From Bhargavaea ullalensis (GTDB taxonomy: Bacteria > Bacillota > Bacilli > Bacillales_A > Planococcaceae), in the NCBI RefSeq assembly GCF_040545425.1, contig NZ_JBEPLW010000009.1: DNA of 64,000 nt; one strand, written 5' to 3'. Positions 17,917-26,633 of this stretch are shown piece after piece. How positions within the stretch are numbered: position 1 is the first letter of the stretch; each line of letters starts with the position of its first letter. The translations under genes and the position numbers were made by a program. A model generated the notes under the pieces. That model was not told the origin of the DNA. It did no database searches and saw only the letters and a program-made list of their open reading frames with translations.

Positions 17917-19383
17917 ATGACCCTATTCAACAAATCCGCGAAGGAGCTCCAGTCGCTGATACATAACAAAGAACTGTCCGCCGCGGAACTGACGGCGGAA
18001 TCGTTCCGGCGCATCGGAGCGGTCGACGGCGACGTCAAGGCGTTCCTCGCCCTGGACGAAGAACGGGCGACGGCGCGTGCAAAAGAGCTTGACGAAACGC
18101 CTGCGGAAAACCGCGGCCCGCTCCACGGCCTGCCGATCGGCGTGAAGGACAACATCGTGACGGAAGGGCTCGAGACGACCTGCGCCAGCCGCATGCTCGG
18201 CGGGTTCGATCCGATCTACAACGCGACGGCGGCCACGAAGCTTGACCAGGCCGGCCTCATCACCGTCGGCAAGCTGAACATGGACGAATTCGCAATGGGC
18301 GGTTCGACCGAGAACTCCTTCTATAAAAAGACGGCCAACCCCTGGAACCTGGAATATGTTCCGGGCGGCTCGTCGGGCGGCTCGGCCGCAGCCGTCGCAG
18401 CGGGCGAAGTGCCATTCTCGCTCGGCTCCGACACGGGCGGTTCGATCCGCCAGCCGGCAGCCTACTGCGGCGTGGTCGGCATGAAGCCGACATACGGCCG
18501 TGTGTCCCGCTACGGCCTTGTGGCATTCGCTTCATCCCTCGACCAGATCGGCCCGGTCACACGCACGGTCGAGGACAACGCATTCCTCCTGTCCGCCGTT
18601 TCCGGCCATGATCCGTACGACTCCACTTCGTTTGACGTGGAAGTTCCGGATTTCGCCGCGGCGCTCACCGGCGACGTCAAAGGTCTGAAGATCGGCATCG
18701 CGTCCGAGTATCTCGGCGAAGGCGTCGGCGAGGCATCGAAGAACGCGGTCCGCGAAGCTGCCCGCGTGCTGGAGTCGCTCGGTGCGGAAGTGTCCGAAGT
18801 GTCGCTGCCGAACACGAAATACGCGCTTCCTGCATATTACCTGCTCAGCTCGTCTGAAGCATCGTCGAACCTGGCCCGCTTTGACGGCATCCGTTACGGG
18901 TTCCGTGCGGATGATGTCCGTACACTTGAAGACTTGTACAAAAACACGCGTGCCGAAGGGTTCGGCGACGAAGTGAAAACCCGGATCATGCTCGGCACGT
19001 TCGCGCTCAGCTCCGGCTTTTACGACGCGTACTATAAAAAAGCGCAGAAAGTCCGCACGCTCGTCCAGGGGGACTTCATGAATGCGTTTGAAGACTATGA
19101 CGTCATCATCGGACCGACGACGCCGACACCGGCATTCAAGCTCGGCACGCAGATCGACGACCCGCTCACGATGTACGCAAACGACATCCTGACGATCCCC
19201 GTCAACCTGGCGGGCGTCCCGGCGATCTCCGTTCCATGCGGCTTCACTGAAGGCCTGCCGCTCGGCCTGCAGATCATCGGCCGCCACTTTGACGAGTCGA
19301 CGGTATACCGCGTGGCCCATGCGTTTGAACAGGCGACGGACCACCACAAGCGGATGCCGGAAATCCGGGAGGTGCAAGCATGA
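17917..19383 (+). CDS. gatA: Asp/Glu-tRNA amidotransferase subunit GatA
   Basis: This is the amidase subunit that releases ammonia from glutamine for GatB. The Ser-cisSer-Lys triad is visible as Lys77 (PIGVKDNI), Ser152 (GGSSGGSAAA) and Ser176 (SDTGGSIRQP). The length of 488 residues is normal. TGAGGAGGAG precedes the ATG 21 bp after gatC, and the stop overlaps the gatB start (ATGA). Confidence 0.97.
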   Translation: MTLFNKSAKELQSLIHNKELSAAELTAESFRRIGAVDGDVKAFLALDEERATARAKELDETPAENRGPLHGLPIGVKDNIVTEGLETTCASRMLGGFDPIYNATAATKLDQAGLITVGKLNMDEFAMGGSTENSFYKKTANPWNLEYVPGGSSGGSAAAVAAGEVPFSLGSDTGGSIRQPAAYCGVVGMKPTYGRVSRYGLVAFASSLDQIGPVTRTVEDNAFLLSAVSGHDPYDSTSFDVEVPDFAAALTGDVKGLKIGIASEYLGEGVGEASKNAVREAARVLESLGAEVSEVSLPNTKYALPAYYLLSSSEASSNLARFDGIRYGFRADDVRTLEDLYKNTRAEGFGDEVKTRIMLGTFALSSGFYDAYYKKAQKVRTLVQGDFMNAFEDYDVIIGPTTPTPAFKLGTQIDDPLTMYANDILTIPVNLAGVPAISVPCGFTEGLPLGLQIIGRHFDESTVYRVAHAFEQATDHHKRMPEIREVQA

Positions 19384-20813
19384 CGAACTTTGAAACCGTC
19401 ATCGGACTTGAAGTCCACGTTGAACTGAAAACCGATTCGAAGATCTTTTCCCCGGCGCCTGCGCATTTCGGTGCCGGCCCGAACACCAATACACATGTGA
19501 TCGACCTTGGGTATCCGGGCGTCCTTCCTGTTCTCAACAAGCGGGCCGTGGAATTTGGCATGAAGGCGGCCATGGCACTGAACTGCCAGATCAACCAGGA
19601 AACGAAGTTCGACCGAAAGAACTACTTTTATCCGGACAATCCGAAAGCCTATCAGATTTCCCAGTTCGACAAGCCGATCGGCGAGCACGGCTGGATTGAA
19701 ATCGAAGTTGAAGGCAAGAAAAAACGCATCGGCATCACGCGCCTTCATCTTGAAGAAGATGCCGGCAAGCTGAACCACACCGACAAGGGCTACTCGCTCG
19801 TCGATTACAACCGCCAGGGGACGCCGCTCATTGAGATCGTGTCCGAGCCGGATATCCGCACGCCGGAAGAGGCATATGCGTATTTGGAGAAGCTCAAGTC
19901 CATCATCCAGTACACCGGCGTGTCCGATGTGAAGATGGAGGAAGGCTCGCTCCGCTGCGATGCGAACATCTCCCTGCGCCCATATGGCCAGGAAGAATTC
20001 GGCACGAAAGCCGAGCTGAAAAACCTGAACTCGTTCAACTTCGTCCGCAGAGGGTTGGAGCATGAACAAAAGCGCCAGGCGGAAGTGCTGCTTTCCGGCG
20101 GCATCATCGAGCAGGAGACCCGGCGCTTCGACGAATCCACCGGCAAGACGATCCTCATGCGCGTCAAGGAAGGCTCCGACGACTACCGGTATTTCCCGGA
20201 ACCGGATCTGACCGACCTCTCCATCGACGACGAATGGATGGAGCGCGTCCGTGCCGAAATCCCGGAACTTCCGGACGCCCGGAAAGAGCGCTATGTGAAC
20301 GATCTCGGCCTTCCGCCGTACGACGCGATGGTCCTGACGCTCACGAAGGACATGTCCGACTTCTTCGACGCGACGGTCGGGGCTGGAGCGGACGCGAAGC
20401 TTGCATCCAACTGGCTCATGGGCGAAGTATCGGCTTATCTGAACACGAACCAGAAGGAACTCGGGGAGACCGGTTTGACTCCGGAAAATCTCGCCGGCAT
20501 GATCGCCCTGATCGAGAAGGGGACCATCTCCTCGAAGATCGCGAAGAAAGTATTCAAGGAACTGGCCGACAACGGCGGAGATCCGGAGAAGATCGTCAAG
20601 GAGAAGGGCCTCGTCCAGATTTCCGACGAAGGCGAACTCCTGAAGGTCGTCACCGACATCCTCGACAAAAACGAGCAGTCGATCGAAGACTTCAAAGCCG
20701 GGAAGGACCGTGCCATCGGCTTCCTCGTCGGCCAGGTCATGAAAGCGACGAAAGGCCAGGCCAACCCGCCGCTCGTCAACAAACTCATCAACGAAGAAAT
20801 CCGGAAACGCTGA
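19380..20813 (+). CDS. gatB: Asp/Glu-tRNA amidotransferase subunit GatB
   Basis: This is the kinase/transamidase subunit of GatCAB, which phosphorylates and amidates the misacylated tRNA. Its 477 residues begin NFETVIGLEVHVEL and contain the conserved LEEDAGKLNH and the C-terminal YqeY-like tail domain (GQVMKATKGQANPPLVNKL). It overlaps gatA by 4 bp, so translation is coupled. Confidence 0.97.
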   Translation: MTNFETVIGLEVHVELKTDSKIFSPAPAHFGAGPNTNTHVIDLGYPGVLPVLNKRAVEFGMKAAMALNCQINQETKFDRKNYFYPDNPKAYQISQFDKPIGEHGWIEIEVEGKKKRIGITRLHLEEDAGKLNHTDKGYSLVDYNRQGTPLIEIVSEPDIRTPEEAYAYLEKLKSIIQYTGVSDVKMEEGSLRCDANISLRPYGQEEFGTKAELKNLNSFNFVRRGLEHEQKRQAEVLLSGGIIEQETRRFDESTGKTILMRVKEGSDDYRYFPEPDLTDLSIDDEWMERVRAEIPELPDARKERYVNDLGLPPYDAMVLTLTKDMSDFFDATVGAGADAKLASNWLMGEVSAYLNTNQKELGETGLTPENLAGMIALIEKGTISSKIAKKVFKELADNGGDPEKIVKEKGLVQISDEGELLKVVTDILDKNEQSIEDFKAGKDRAIGFLVGQVMKATKGQANPPLVNKLINEEIRKR

Positions 20814-20825
20814 TTCCGGAATAAC

Positions 20826-20848
20826 GGCCGCCCTCGGGCGGTCTTTTT
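20826..20848 (+). terminator. Intrinsic terminator of gatCAB
   Basis: GGCCGCC, short loop, GGCGGTC, then TTTTT, 12 bp after the gatB stop codon. Confidence 0.85.
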
Positions 20849-20885
20849 GTGTGGGAGAAGACGGTTCTTGATCAGGTGAGGGGTT

Positions 20886-21363
20886 GAGTCGTACGGATCG
20901 GGCGCCGAGTCGTACGGATCGAGGGTTGAACCGTACGGATGCGGGGTTGAGTCGTACGGGTGGAGGCGGTCGCGGGTGAGTCGTACGGCTGGAGGTTGTC
21001 GCGGGTGAGTCGGACGGATCGGGCGCCGAGTCGTACGGATCGAGGGGTGAGCCGTACGGATCCGGGGCTGAGTCGTACGGATGGAGGCGGTCGGGGTTGA
21101 GTCGTACGAATCGGGCGCCGAGTCGTACGGATCGAGGGTTGAACCGTACGGATCCGGGGTTGAGTCGTACGGATGGAGGCGGTCGCGGGTGAGTCGTACG
21201 GATCGGGCTCCGAGTCGTACGGATCGAGGGTTGAACCGTACGGATCCGGGGCTGAGTCGTACGGATGGAGGCGGTCGCGGGTGAGTCGTACGGATCGGGC
21301 GCCGAGTCGTACGGATCGAGGGTTGAACCGTACGGATCCGGGGTTGAACCGGACGGATGGTCG
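20886..21363. repeat. 21-bp tandem array C with 92-bp higher-order unit
   Basis: About 20 units carry the core GAGTCGTACGGAT (GAACCGTACGGAT in every third unit). Unit lengths run 21, 21, 21, 29, and the 92-bp block repeats at 21007, 21099, 21191 and 21283. The first block (20886) has an extra 29-bp unit. The long unit differs by an inserted GGCGGTCGCGGGT-type end. The array begins 38 bp after the gatB terminator and fills most of the 754-bp gap before sodC. Long repetitive reading frames on both strands (for example across 20435-21382) come from the multiple-of-three period and are not genes. Confidence 0.92.
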
Positions 21364-21567
21364 TCCCGTCTGCTGCCCACAATGGATAAAAGCGGGTGGA
21401 TTATCCGACAGATGAACCTGGGCGGTGAAGGGGATACGCCGGCGGCCTTTTAAATCCGGTGACTTTCCGCCCCCCTGCGGCAGGATTAAAAACAGGCCAT
21501 CCCGCTCAGTTTAAATCATGGCGGAAAGTGAATACACAGGGTGATACATAGGAAAGGGGAAATGACC

Positions 21568-22221
21568 ATGAGCAAATGGAAGATATTGATGGCAGGCGGC
21601 CTGTTGGCGGCGCTGCTGGCCGGCTGCGGCGATAAGGATGCAGGGACGGCGGACGATCCGGCGAAAGAGGATCCGGCTGTGACCGACGAACAGACAACGG
21701 ATGAAGGAACCGGTGAAACGGATGCAACGGACGAAGGAACTGAGACGGACGCGGCAGTCGACGGCGCCGAGGAAGTGAATGTTCCGCTCAAAGACGCAGA
21801 CGGGGCAGAGGTGGCGAACGCCGTCCTCAGCGAAAACGAAGATGGGACCGTTCATGTGGATCTGGCGGTCAAGAACCTCCCTCCCGGCAAGCATGCGTTC
21901 CATATCCACGAAAAAGGAATGTGTGAGGCACCGGACTTCGAATCGGCCGGCGGGCATTACAATCCGGAAGACAAGGAACACGGGAAAGACAGTGAGAACG
22001 GCAGCCATGCCGGTGACTTCGACAACATCGAAGTCGGTGAAGACGGCACCGCCAATGTGCAGTTTGACACCGACCAGGTCACTCTGAAAGAAGGCGAGGA
22101 CAACAGTGTCTTTACCGACGAAGGCACGGCCCTCGTCATCCACGCGGACGAAGACGACTACAAGTCCCAGCCGTCCGGCGACGCGGGCGACCGCATCGCC
22201 TGCGGGGTCATCGAAAAATAA
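21568..22221 (+). CDS. sodC: Cu/Zn superoxide dismutase lipoprotein
   Basis: This is an exported SodC-family lipoprotein. The signal peptide ends ALLAGC, followed by an acidic Thr/Asp/Glu linker of about 50 residues and then the SodC barrel. Metal ligands read: HIH in HAFHIHEKG, the bridging His in GGHYNP, His in KEHG, His and Asp in SHAGDFDN, and His in ALVIHADEDDY, so both copper and zinc sites look complete. The conserved disulfide Cys are in GMCEAP and IACGVI. ATG 21568 stands 8 bp after AAAGGGG. It would protect the envelope from superoxide. Confidence 0.88.
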   Translation: MSKWKILMAGGLLAALLAGCGDKDAGTADDPAKEDPAVTDEQTTDEGTGETDATDEGTETDAAVDGAEEVNVPLKDADGAEVANAVLSENEDGTVHVDLAVKNLPPGKHAFHIHEKGMCEAPDFESAGGHYNPEDKEHGKDSENGSHAGDFDNIEVGEDGTANVQFDTDQVTLKEGEDNSVFTDEGTALVIHADEDDYKSQPSGDAGDRIACGVIEK

Positions 22222-22233
22222 ATCCGGCAAATC

Positions 22234-22277
22234 GGACTGCAGAGGAAAGCGAATCCCGCTTTCCTCTGCAGTCCTTC
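22234..22277 (+). terminator. Strong hairpin terminator after sodC
   Basis: A perfect 18-bp stem beginning GGACTGCAGAGGAAAGCG closes on a 5-nt loop and is followed by TTCTATTT. The T-run is weak, but the stem is very stable. Confidence 0.7.
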
Positions 22278-22329
22278 TATTTGCCTAACGCTTTGGCAAT
22301 CCGTACAATTTAGGCAGGAGGGGATGCAG

Positions 22330-22899
22330 ATGAAGACGGAACAGCAGTATTTTGAAGAGGGGATTCCGCTCGGGAAGTACCTGGACGGCATGGAGACCCA
22401 CAAAGAAAACAGCCGGAAGGTGTATGAAGGATTCAAACTGCCGCAGGGCGATGAGTTCATCGAACTGCTCAAGGAGAAGAAGCCGCATATCCTCGTGATT
22501 ACGGAGGACTGGTGCGGGGACGCAATGATGAACAATCCGATCTTGCTTCATATTGCGGAGGCGGCGGATCTTGAGGCGCGGGTTGTGTACCGGGATGCGG
22601 ACACAGAATTGATCGACCGCTGGCTGACAAACGGCGGCCGCTCGATCCCGGTGTATCTGCTTTTGGATGAAGCCGGTGAGGTGCTGGTTAAATGGGGACC
22701 CCGTGCGCCGCAGCTCCAGGAATTTGTCATGGAACAGAAAAATTCCCTTCCGCCGAAGGAAGATCCTTCGTTTGAAGAAAAGCAAAAGAGTATGTACGCT
22801 TCCATGATGGAGCAGAATACGACGAACGGTGATTTCTGGCTATGGGTGTATGAAGACATCCGCAAGACGTTCATGGCGGCGCTGCAGAAGCAGGACTGA
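22330..22899 (+). CDS. Thioredoxin-family protein with single-Cys WCGD site
   Basis: A 189-residue protein of the bacillithiol-era thioredoxin-like group (Thioredoxin_9 type). The fold is indicated by HILVITEDWCGDAMMNNP and the cis-Pro segment GRSIPVYLLLDEAGEV. The active site has one Cys (WCGD), unlike classic CxxC, so a disulfide-isomerase cycle is unlikely without another thiol. ATG 22330 is preferred to 22324 because of the spacing from AGGAGGGG. It follows sodC but is separated from it by the strong hairpin. Confidence 0.75.
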   Translation: MKTEQQYFEEGIPLGKYLDGMETHKENSRKVYEGFKLPQGDEFIELLKEKKPHILVITEDWCGDAMMNNPILLHIAEAADLEARVVYRDADTELIDRWLTNGGRSIPVYLLLDEAGEVLVKWGPRAPQLQEFVMEQKNSLPPKEDPSFEEKQKSMYASMMEQNTTNGDFWLWVYEDIRKTFMAALQKQD

Positions 22900-23038
22900 C
22901 CGTCGGGGCCCTGGCGGATCCGTGCGTGAGATTTCTGATCCGGCAAGGAATGGATCCGGCGCGGCGGTGCACGGCCTTTCTTGAACGGGCATTCCGGGTT
23001 GCACATCCGGGCAGTCAGGAATAAGATGGAGAGCAGGG

Positions 23039-23066
23039 GGAGCCGGAAATGTGTCGGCTCCTTTTC
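23039..23066 (+). terminator. Intrinsic terminator before dgkB
   Basis: GGAGCCG, 9-nt loop, CGGCTCC, then TTTT. It lies in the 246-bp gap between the thioredoxin-like gene and dgkB, where nothing else was recognised. Confidence 0.65.
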
Positions 23067-23145
23067 GCGGGGCAGCGGAACATCCGCGGCTCCGGGGCGT
23101 CATATGAGTTAACAGAGAATTTTGCAAAGCGAGAGGACAGTCCAG

Positions 23146-24093
23146 ATGAAACGTGCACGGATCATTTATAACCCGACATCGGGGCGGGAAATTTTTCGGA
23201 AGCATCTGCCGGAGGTGCTGGTTCGTCTTGAAGAGGCGGGATATGAGACGTCTTGTCATGCGACGACGTGCGAAGGGGATGCGACCGAGGCGGCAAGGGC
23301 CGCAGTTGAGCGGAAGTTTGACACGGTGATCGCGGTTGGCGGCGACGGGACGCTGAACGAGGTGGTTGCGGGGATCAGCGGCTACGATGAGGCACAGCGG
23401 CCGGTCGTCGGGCTCATTCCGACCGGGACGACAAATGATTTTGCCCGGGCCGTGCATATTCCGCGTGACATCGACGAGGCGCTTGATATCATCATTGCCG
23501 GGGAGACGATCCCGGTCGATGTCGGGGTGGTCAATGACCGTCATTTCATCAACATCGCGGGCGGCGGCAAGATCACCGAGCTGACGTATGAAGTGCCGAG
23601 CAAGCTGAAGACGGTGCTCGGCCAGCTTGCCTACTATTTGAAGGGGATCGAGATGCTGCCGTCAATCCGGGCGTCCCAGCTCCGGGTGGAGTACGACGGG
23701 GAAGTGTTCGACGATGAGGCGATGCTGTTCCTCGTCGGGTTGACGAACTCAGTCGGCGGGTTCGAGAAGCTCGCGCCAGACGCCAGCATCAACGACGGGA
23801 AGTTCAGCATGTTCATCCTGAAGAAGTGCAACATTGCGGAGTTCATCCGCGTTGTGTCGCTGGCGCTGCGCGGTGAGCATATGAACGATCCACTCGTTAT
23901 TTCTGCCAAACCGTCAAAGATCATCGTGTCTTCCGATGAAAAGGTCCAGCTGAACCTGGATGGTGAGTTCGGCGGGCTCCTGCCGGCCGAGTTCACGAAC
24001 CTGCCAAGGCATATCCGCATGTTCGTGCCGCTTGAACGCATTCCGGAAAAAGACCGGACGCAGGCGGCGGACCTGTTGATGGGAACCGAATAA
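23146..24093 (+). CDS. dgkB: Diacylglycerol kinase DgkB (YerQ)
   Basis: This soluble diacylglycerol kinase returns diacylglycerol from lipoteichoic acid synthesis to phosphatidic acid. It shows the DAGK catalytic motif AVGGDGTLNEVVAG, the N-terminal ARIIYNPTSGRE and GLIPTGTTNDFARA. At 315 residues it has the length of B. subtilis DgkB. ATG 23146 follows AGAGGA. In B. subtilis the gene also lies between gatCAB and rlmCD (yefA), which supports orthology. Confidence 0.93.
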   Translation: MKRARIIYNPTSGREIFRKHLPEVLVRLEEAGYETSCHATTCEGDATEAARAAVERKFDTVIAVGGDGTLNEVVAGISGYDEAQRPVVGLIPTGTTNDFARAVHIPRDIDEALDIIIAGETIPVDVGVVNDRHFINIAGGGKITELTYEVPSKLKTVLGQLAYYLKGIEMLPSIRASQLRVEYDGEVFDDEAMLFLVGLTNSVGGFEKLAPDASINDGKFSMFILKKCNIAEFIRVVSLALRGEHMNDPLVISAKPSKIIVSSDEKVQLNLDGEFGGLLPAEFTNLPRHIRMFVPLERIPEKDRTQAADLLMGTE

Positions 24094-24104
24094 ATTCCGG
24101 ATGC

Positions 24105-24128
24105 GCTCCCGTTTGGGGGCGTTTTTTT
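24105..24128 (+). terminator. Intrinsic terminator of dgkB
   Basis: CGCTCCC, 4-nt loop, GGGGGCG, then TTTTTTT. Confidence 0.85.
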
Positions 24129-24201
24129 ATTGTCCGGCGGATGCAGGGAGCGGCGATGGCACTTGTCGGTCTGTGTCGATAACAGGGGAAAGGAGTCGGA
24201 T

Positions 24202-24217
24202 TGTGAGAAAGCTCACA
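24202..24217. promoter_or_regulatory. Candidate Fnr/CRP-type box upstream of the cytochrome c pair
   Basis: TGTGA-GAAAGC-TCACA is a perfect inverted repeat with the 6-bp spacing of Bacillus Fnr and CRP-family sites. It lies about 180 bp before the first TsdA-like gene in a 303-bp gap; TAATGA at 24249-24254 could be a -10. Whether the site is used is inferred from form and place only. Confidence 0.4.
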
Positions 24218-24396
24218 GATTCTTCACCGAAGTTGTGCCCTTGGCCGGTAATGAATGTGAAGAATGCCGGTTTGATAAGGTTTTCCTTTTTCATCCACTT
24301 TCAAAGCTTTGTCTGAATGCTCACCGGATTGTCAACGCACGGGGAGCCGGTTTCAGGTAGGTTTAAGACAGACAAAAGTTGAAAGGAGAGATCGTG

Positions 24397-25380
24397 ATGA
24401 AGAGATCAACGGGACTGACTTTTGGGGCTCTGTTTCTGGGGGCACTGCTCATCATCGGCTTCTTGGGAATCCGGCTGTCTTCGGAGATGTCGGCTGCCGG
24501 CCAAGACGCTGCTCAGGACAACGAAACGTCGGAGGATCCGGGCAATGCCGCAGAGATCGCCTATAATCCGCCCTCGATGGAAGACGTGCCCGACGGACCT
24601 GACGGCGACGCGATCAAACGGGGCTTTGAGCTGGTGAACAATACATCCGAAGTTCTTTGGAGCGAAGCGGCAACTGCGGAGGACGGCCGTGAGCGGGTGA
24701 ATGGATTGAGCTGCACGAGCTGTCATGCGGGGGCGGGGCTTGAGAAGGACTCCTCGTCGCTTGTCGGAATGACGGCCGCCTATCCAATGTACATTGGCCG
24801 TTCAGGACAGATCGTCACGATCGAAGAGCGCATCAACGGCTGCATGGTCCGGAGCATGGATGGTGAGAAATTTGCCGAAGATGACGAGGATCTTGATGCG
24901 ATGGTCGCTTACTTCAAGTACATTTCCGAAGGCGTGCCGGTCGGTGCCGAAATGCCGTGGCGCCACACAAACAGCATGGACAACATGCCGGTGCCGAACG
25001 TGGAGGACGGCGAATTGCTTTATCAGCAGTCCTGCATCGCCTGTCATGCGGAAGACGGGTCGGGCATCGGTTCGAACTCGGGTCCCGCTCTCTGGGGAGA
25101 AGACTCGTTCAACGACGGTGCGGGCATGGGCCGGATTACGAAAATGGCCGGCTACATCCAGAACAATATGCCAAAAGGCGGCGAGGGAACTTTGTCTGAT
25201 CAGGAGTCCGCAGACCTGGCCGCCTACGTGCTGATGCATGACCGTCCGGAGTGGAAAGGCCACGACAAAGACTGGCCGAATGGCGGGCGTCCGAATGACA
25301 TCATTACAAATGAACTCCGTGAGCAAATCCGGAACGGAACGGTCGACTGGGAAGAAGTATTGAGGAAGGCGGAGAAATAA
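24397..25380 (+). CDS. Membrane-anchored di-heme cytochrome c, TsdA-like (paralogue 1)
   Basis: This is an extracytoplasmic di-heme cytochrome c held by an N-terminal helix (FGALFLGALLIIGFLGIRL) with an acidic linker. Heme sites are CTSCH and CIACH. Between them RINGCMVRSM places a Cys 39 residues after the first heme His, the arrangement of thiosulfate dehydrogenase/tetrathionate reductase TsdA, in which this Cys is the axial ligand of heme 1. The Met in QNNMP is the probable ligand of heme 2. Thiosulfate oxidation or tetrathionate reduction is therefore the best guess. The ATG follows GAAAGGAGAG. It is followed directly by a close paralogue. Confidence 0.75.
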   Translation: MKRSTGLTFGALFLGALLIIGFLGIRLSSEMSAAGQDAAQDNETSEDPGNAAEIAYNPPSMEDVPDGPDGDAIKRGFELVNNTSEVLWSEAATAEDGRERVNGLSCTSCHAGAGLEKDSSSLVGMTAAYPMYIGRSGQIVTIEERINGCMVRSMDGEKFAEDDEDLDAMVAYFKYISEGVPVGAEMPWRHTNSMDNMPVPNVEDGELLYQQSCIACHAEDGSGIGSNSGPALWGEDSFNDGAGMGRITKMAGYIQNNMPKGGEGTLSDQESADLAAYVLMHDRPEWKGHDKDWPNGGRPNDIITNELREQIRNGTVDWEEVLRKAEK

Positions 25381-25480
25381 ACTTGCGGCAGACTGCGCCT
25401 GTGAGCAGTCTGTTGTGTTTTGCCATTTAGTTAAAGGGTAGAGAGGGGATGAGCATACATAGGGAAAGGAAAGAAAGTGA

Positions 25481-26467
25481 ATGCAGAGAACGACGGGAAT
25501 TACACTTATCTTCCTGCTTGTCGTGTCGCTGGCGACCATCGGTTTTCTTGGCATCCGTCTTGGGCAGGACAAGCAGGAGGCCGACGGGTCGGCGGAGACG
25601 TCAGGCGATCAAGAGGAAACGGCCGGAGAATCCGGCGTGAAGAGCGCATCGTTCCAGCCGCCGTCGATGGACGACCTTCCGGAGGGTCCGCACGGTGAAG
25701 TGATCCAGCATGGATATGATCTGGTGAATATGACTTCGACGGAACTGAGGAAGGAAGCCGCCTCTGCGGAAGAGGGAGAAGCGAAAGTGAACGGGCTCAG
25801 CTGCGCGAGCTGCCATGCCGGTGCGGGGCTTGAGAAGAGTTCCATGTCTCTCGTGGGAACGACGGTGACTTATCCGCGTTACAATGAACGGGCCGATGCC
25901 GTCATGACGATTGAAGACCGGATCAACGGCTGCATGGTCCGCAGTATGAACGGCGAGGAGTTCGAAACAGGTGACGAAGACCTGCAGGCGATCGTCGCGT
26001 ACATGGCTTACATCTCTGAAGGAATGCCGGAAGGCGGCGAGCTGGAATGGAAGAAACCCGTTGCCATGAAGGATGTTCCGGTTCCGGATGCGGACGCGGG
26101 AGAGGAGCTGTTCAAGCAGTCCTGCATCGCATGCCATGCGGCTGACGGCGGGGGCACCGGAGAAATCTCGGGTCCTGCCTTGTGGGGCAGCGAATCGTTC
26201 AATGATGGTGCAGGCCTGTCCCGGCATGACAAGATGGCCGGCTTCATCCACGATTTCATGCCGAAGACGGATCCCGGCTCCCTGACCGAGCAGGAGGCGA
26301 GCGACCTGGCGGCATTCATCCTCATGCAGGACCGTCCGGAATGGGGCGGCAAGGACAAAGACTGGCCAAAAGGCGGCCGGCCGAACGACCTTATCGACAA
26401 GGAAAAGCGCGAGCAGCTGAAAAATGGCGAGGTGAGCTGGGAGGAAGTCGTGAAAAAAGAAAAGTGA
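25481..26467 (+). CDS. Membrane-anchored di-heme cytochrome c, TsdA-like (paralogue 2)
   Basis: This close paralogue of the preceding gene has the same plan: N-terminal anchor (TLIFLLVVSLATIGFLGIRL), acidic linker, CASCH, RINGCMVRSM, CIACH and a final DFMP Met candidate. The shared ends DRPEW and KDWP(K/N)GGRPND show a recent tandem duplication. Ribosome site AAGGAAAG. Partners may be quinol oxidases or the bd oxidase encoded about 1 kb downstream; that link is inference. Confidence 0.75.
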   Translation: MQRTTGITLIFLLVVSLATIGFLGIRLGQDKQEADGSAETSGDQEETAGESGVKSASFQPPSMDDLPEGPHGEVIQHGYDLVNMTSTELRKEAASAEEGEAKVNGLSCASCHAGAGLEKSSMSLVGTTVTYPRYNERADAVMTIEDRINGCMVRSMNGEEFETGDEDLQAIVAYMAYISEGMPEGGELEWKKPVAMKDVPVPDADAGEELFKQSCIACHAADGGGTGEISGPALWGSESFNDGAGLSRHDKMAGFIHDFMPKTDPGSLTEQEASDLAAFILMQDRPEWGGKDKDWPKGGRPNDLIDKEKREQLKNGEVSWEEVVKKEK

Positions 26468-26475
26468 TGGTTGAG

Positions 26476-26512
26476 AACGGGCTGTGCGGCTTCACCGCAG
26501 CCCGTTTTTTAC
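26476..26512 (+). terminator. Intrinsic terminator of the cytochrome c pair
   Basis: AACGGGCTG arm, CAGCCCGTT arm with an internal GCGG/CCGC extension, then TTTT. Confidence 0.8.
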
Positions 26513-26574
26513 GTTTACGGCTATAAGTCGGCGGGTGTTTCCCGGCGACTTCGGACACTCGTCACCCGGCAACT

Positions 26575-26614
26575 CAAAAGAGGCAGTGCCCGCGGAATTC
26601 CCGGGCACTGCCTC
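26575..26614 (-). terminator. Intrinsic terminator of the Nudix gene
   Basis: A perfect 13-bp stem GAGGCAGTGCCCG/CGGGCACTGCCTC; read leftward it is followed by TTTT. It stands 20 bp after the Nudix stop codon. Confidence 0.75.
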
Positions 26615-26633
26615 TCCTTCATTTGTATTGCGG

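Noticed and set aside
19095..21382. Very long minus-strand reading frames (up to 761 codons) with Pro/Arg-rich repeats
   Set aside because: They run antisense through gatA/gatB and array C. The repetitive peptide arises because 21 bp is a multiple of three; there is no ribosome site, and every frame of the array looks equally repetitive.
22900..23145. A possible small gene or RNA between the thioredoxin-like gene and dgkB
   Set aside because: Only a terminator hairpin could be supported; no frame with a ribosome site was seen.
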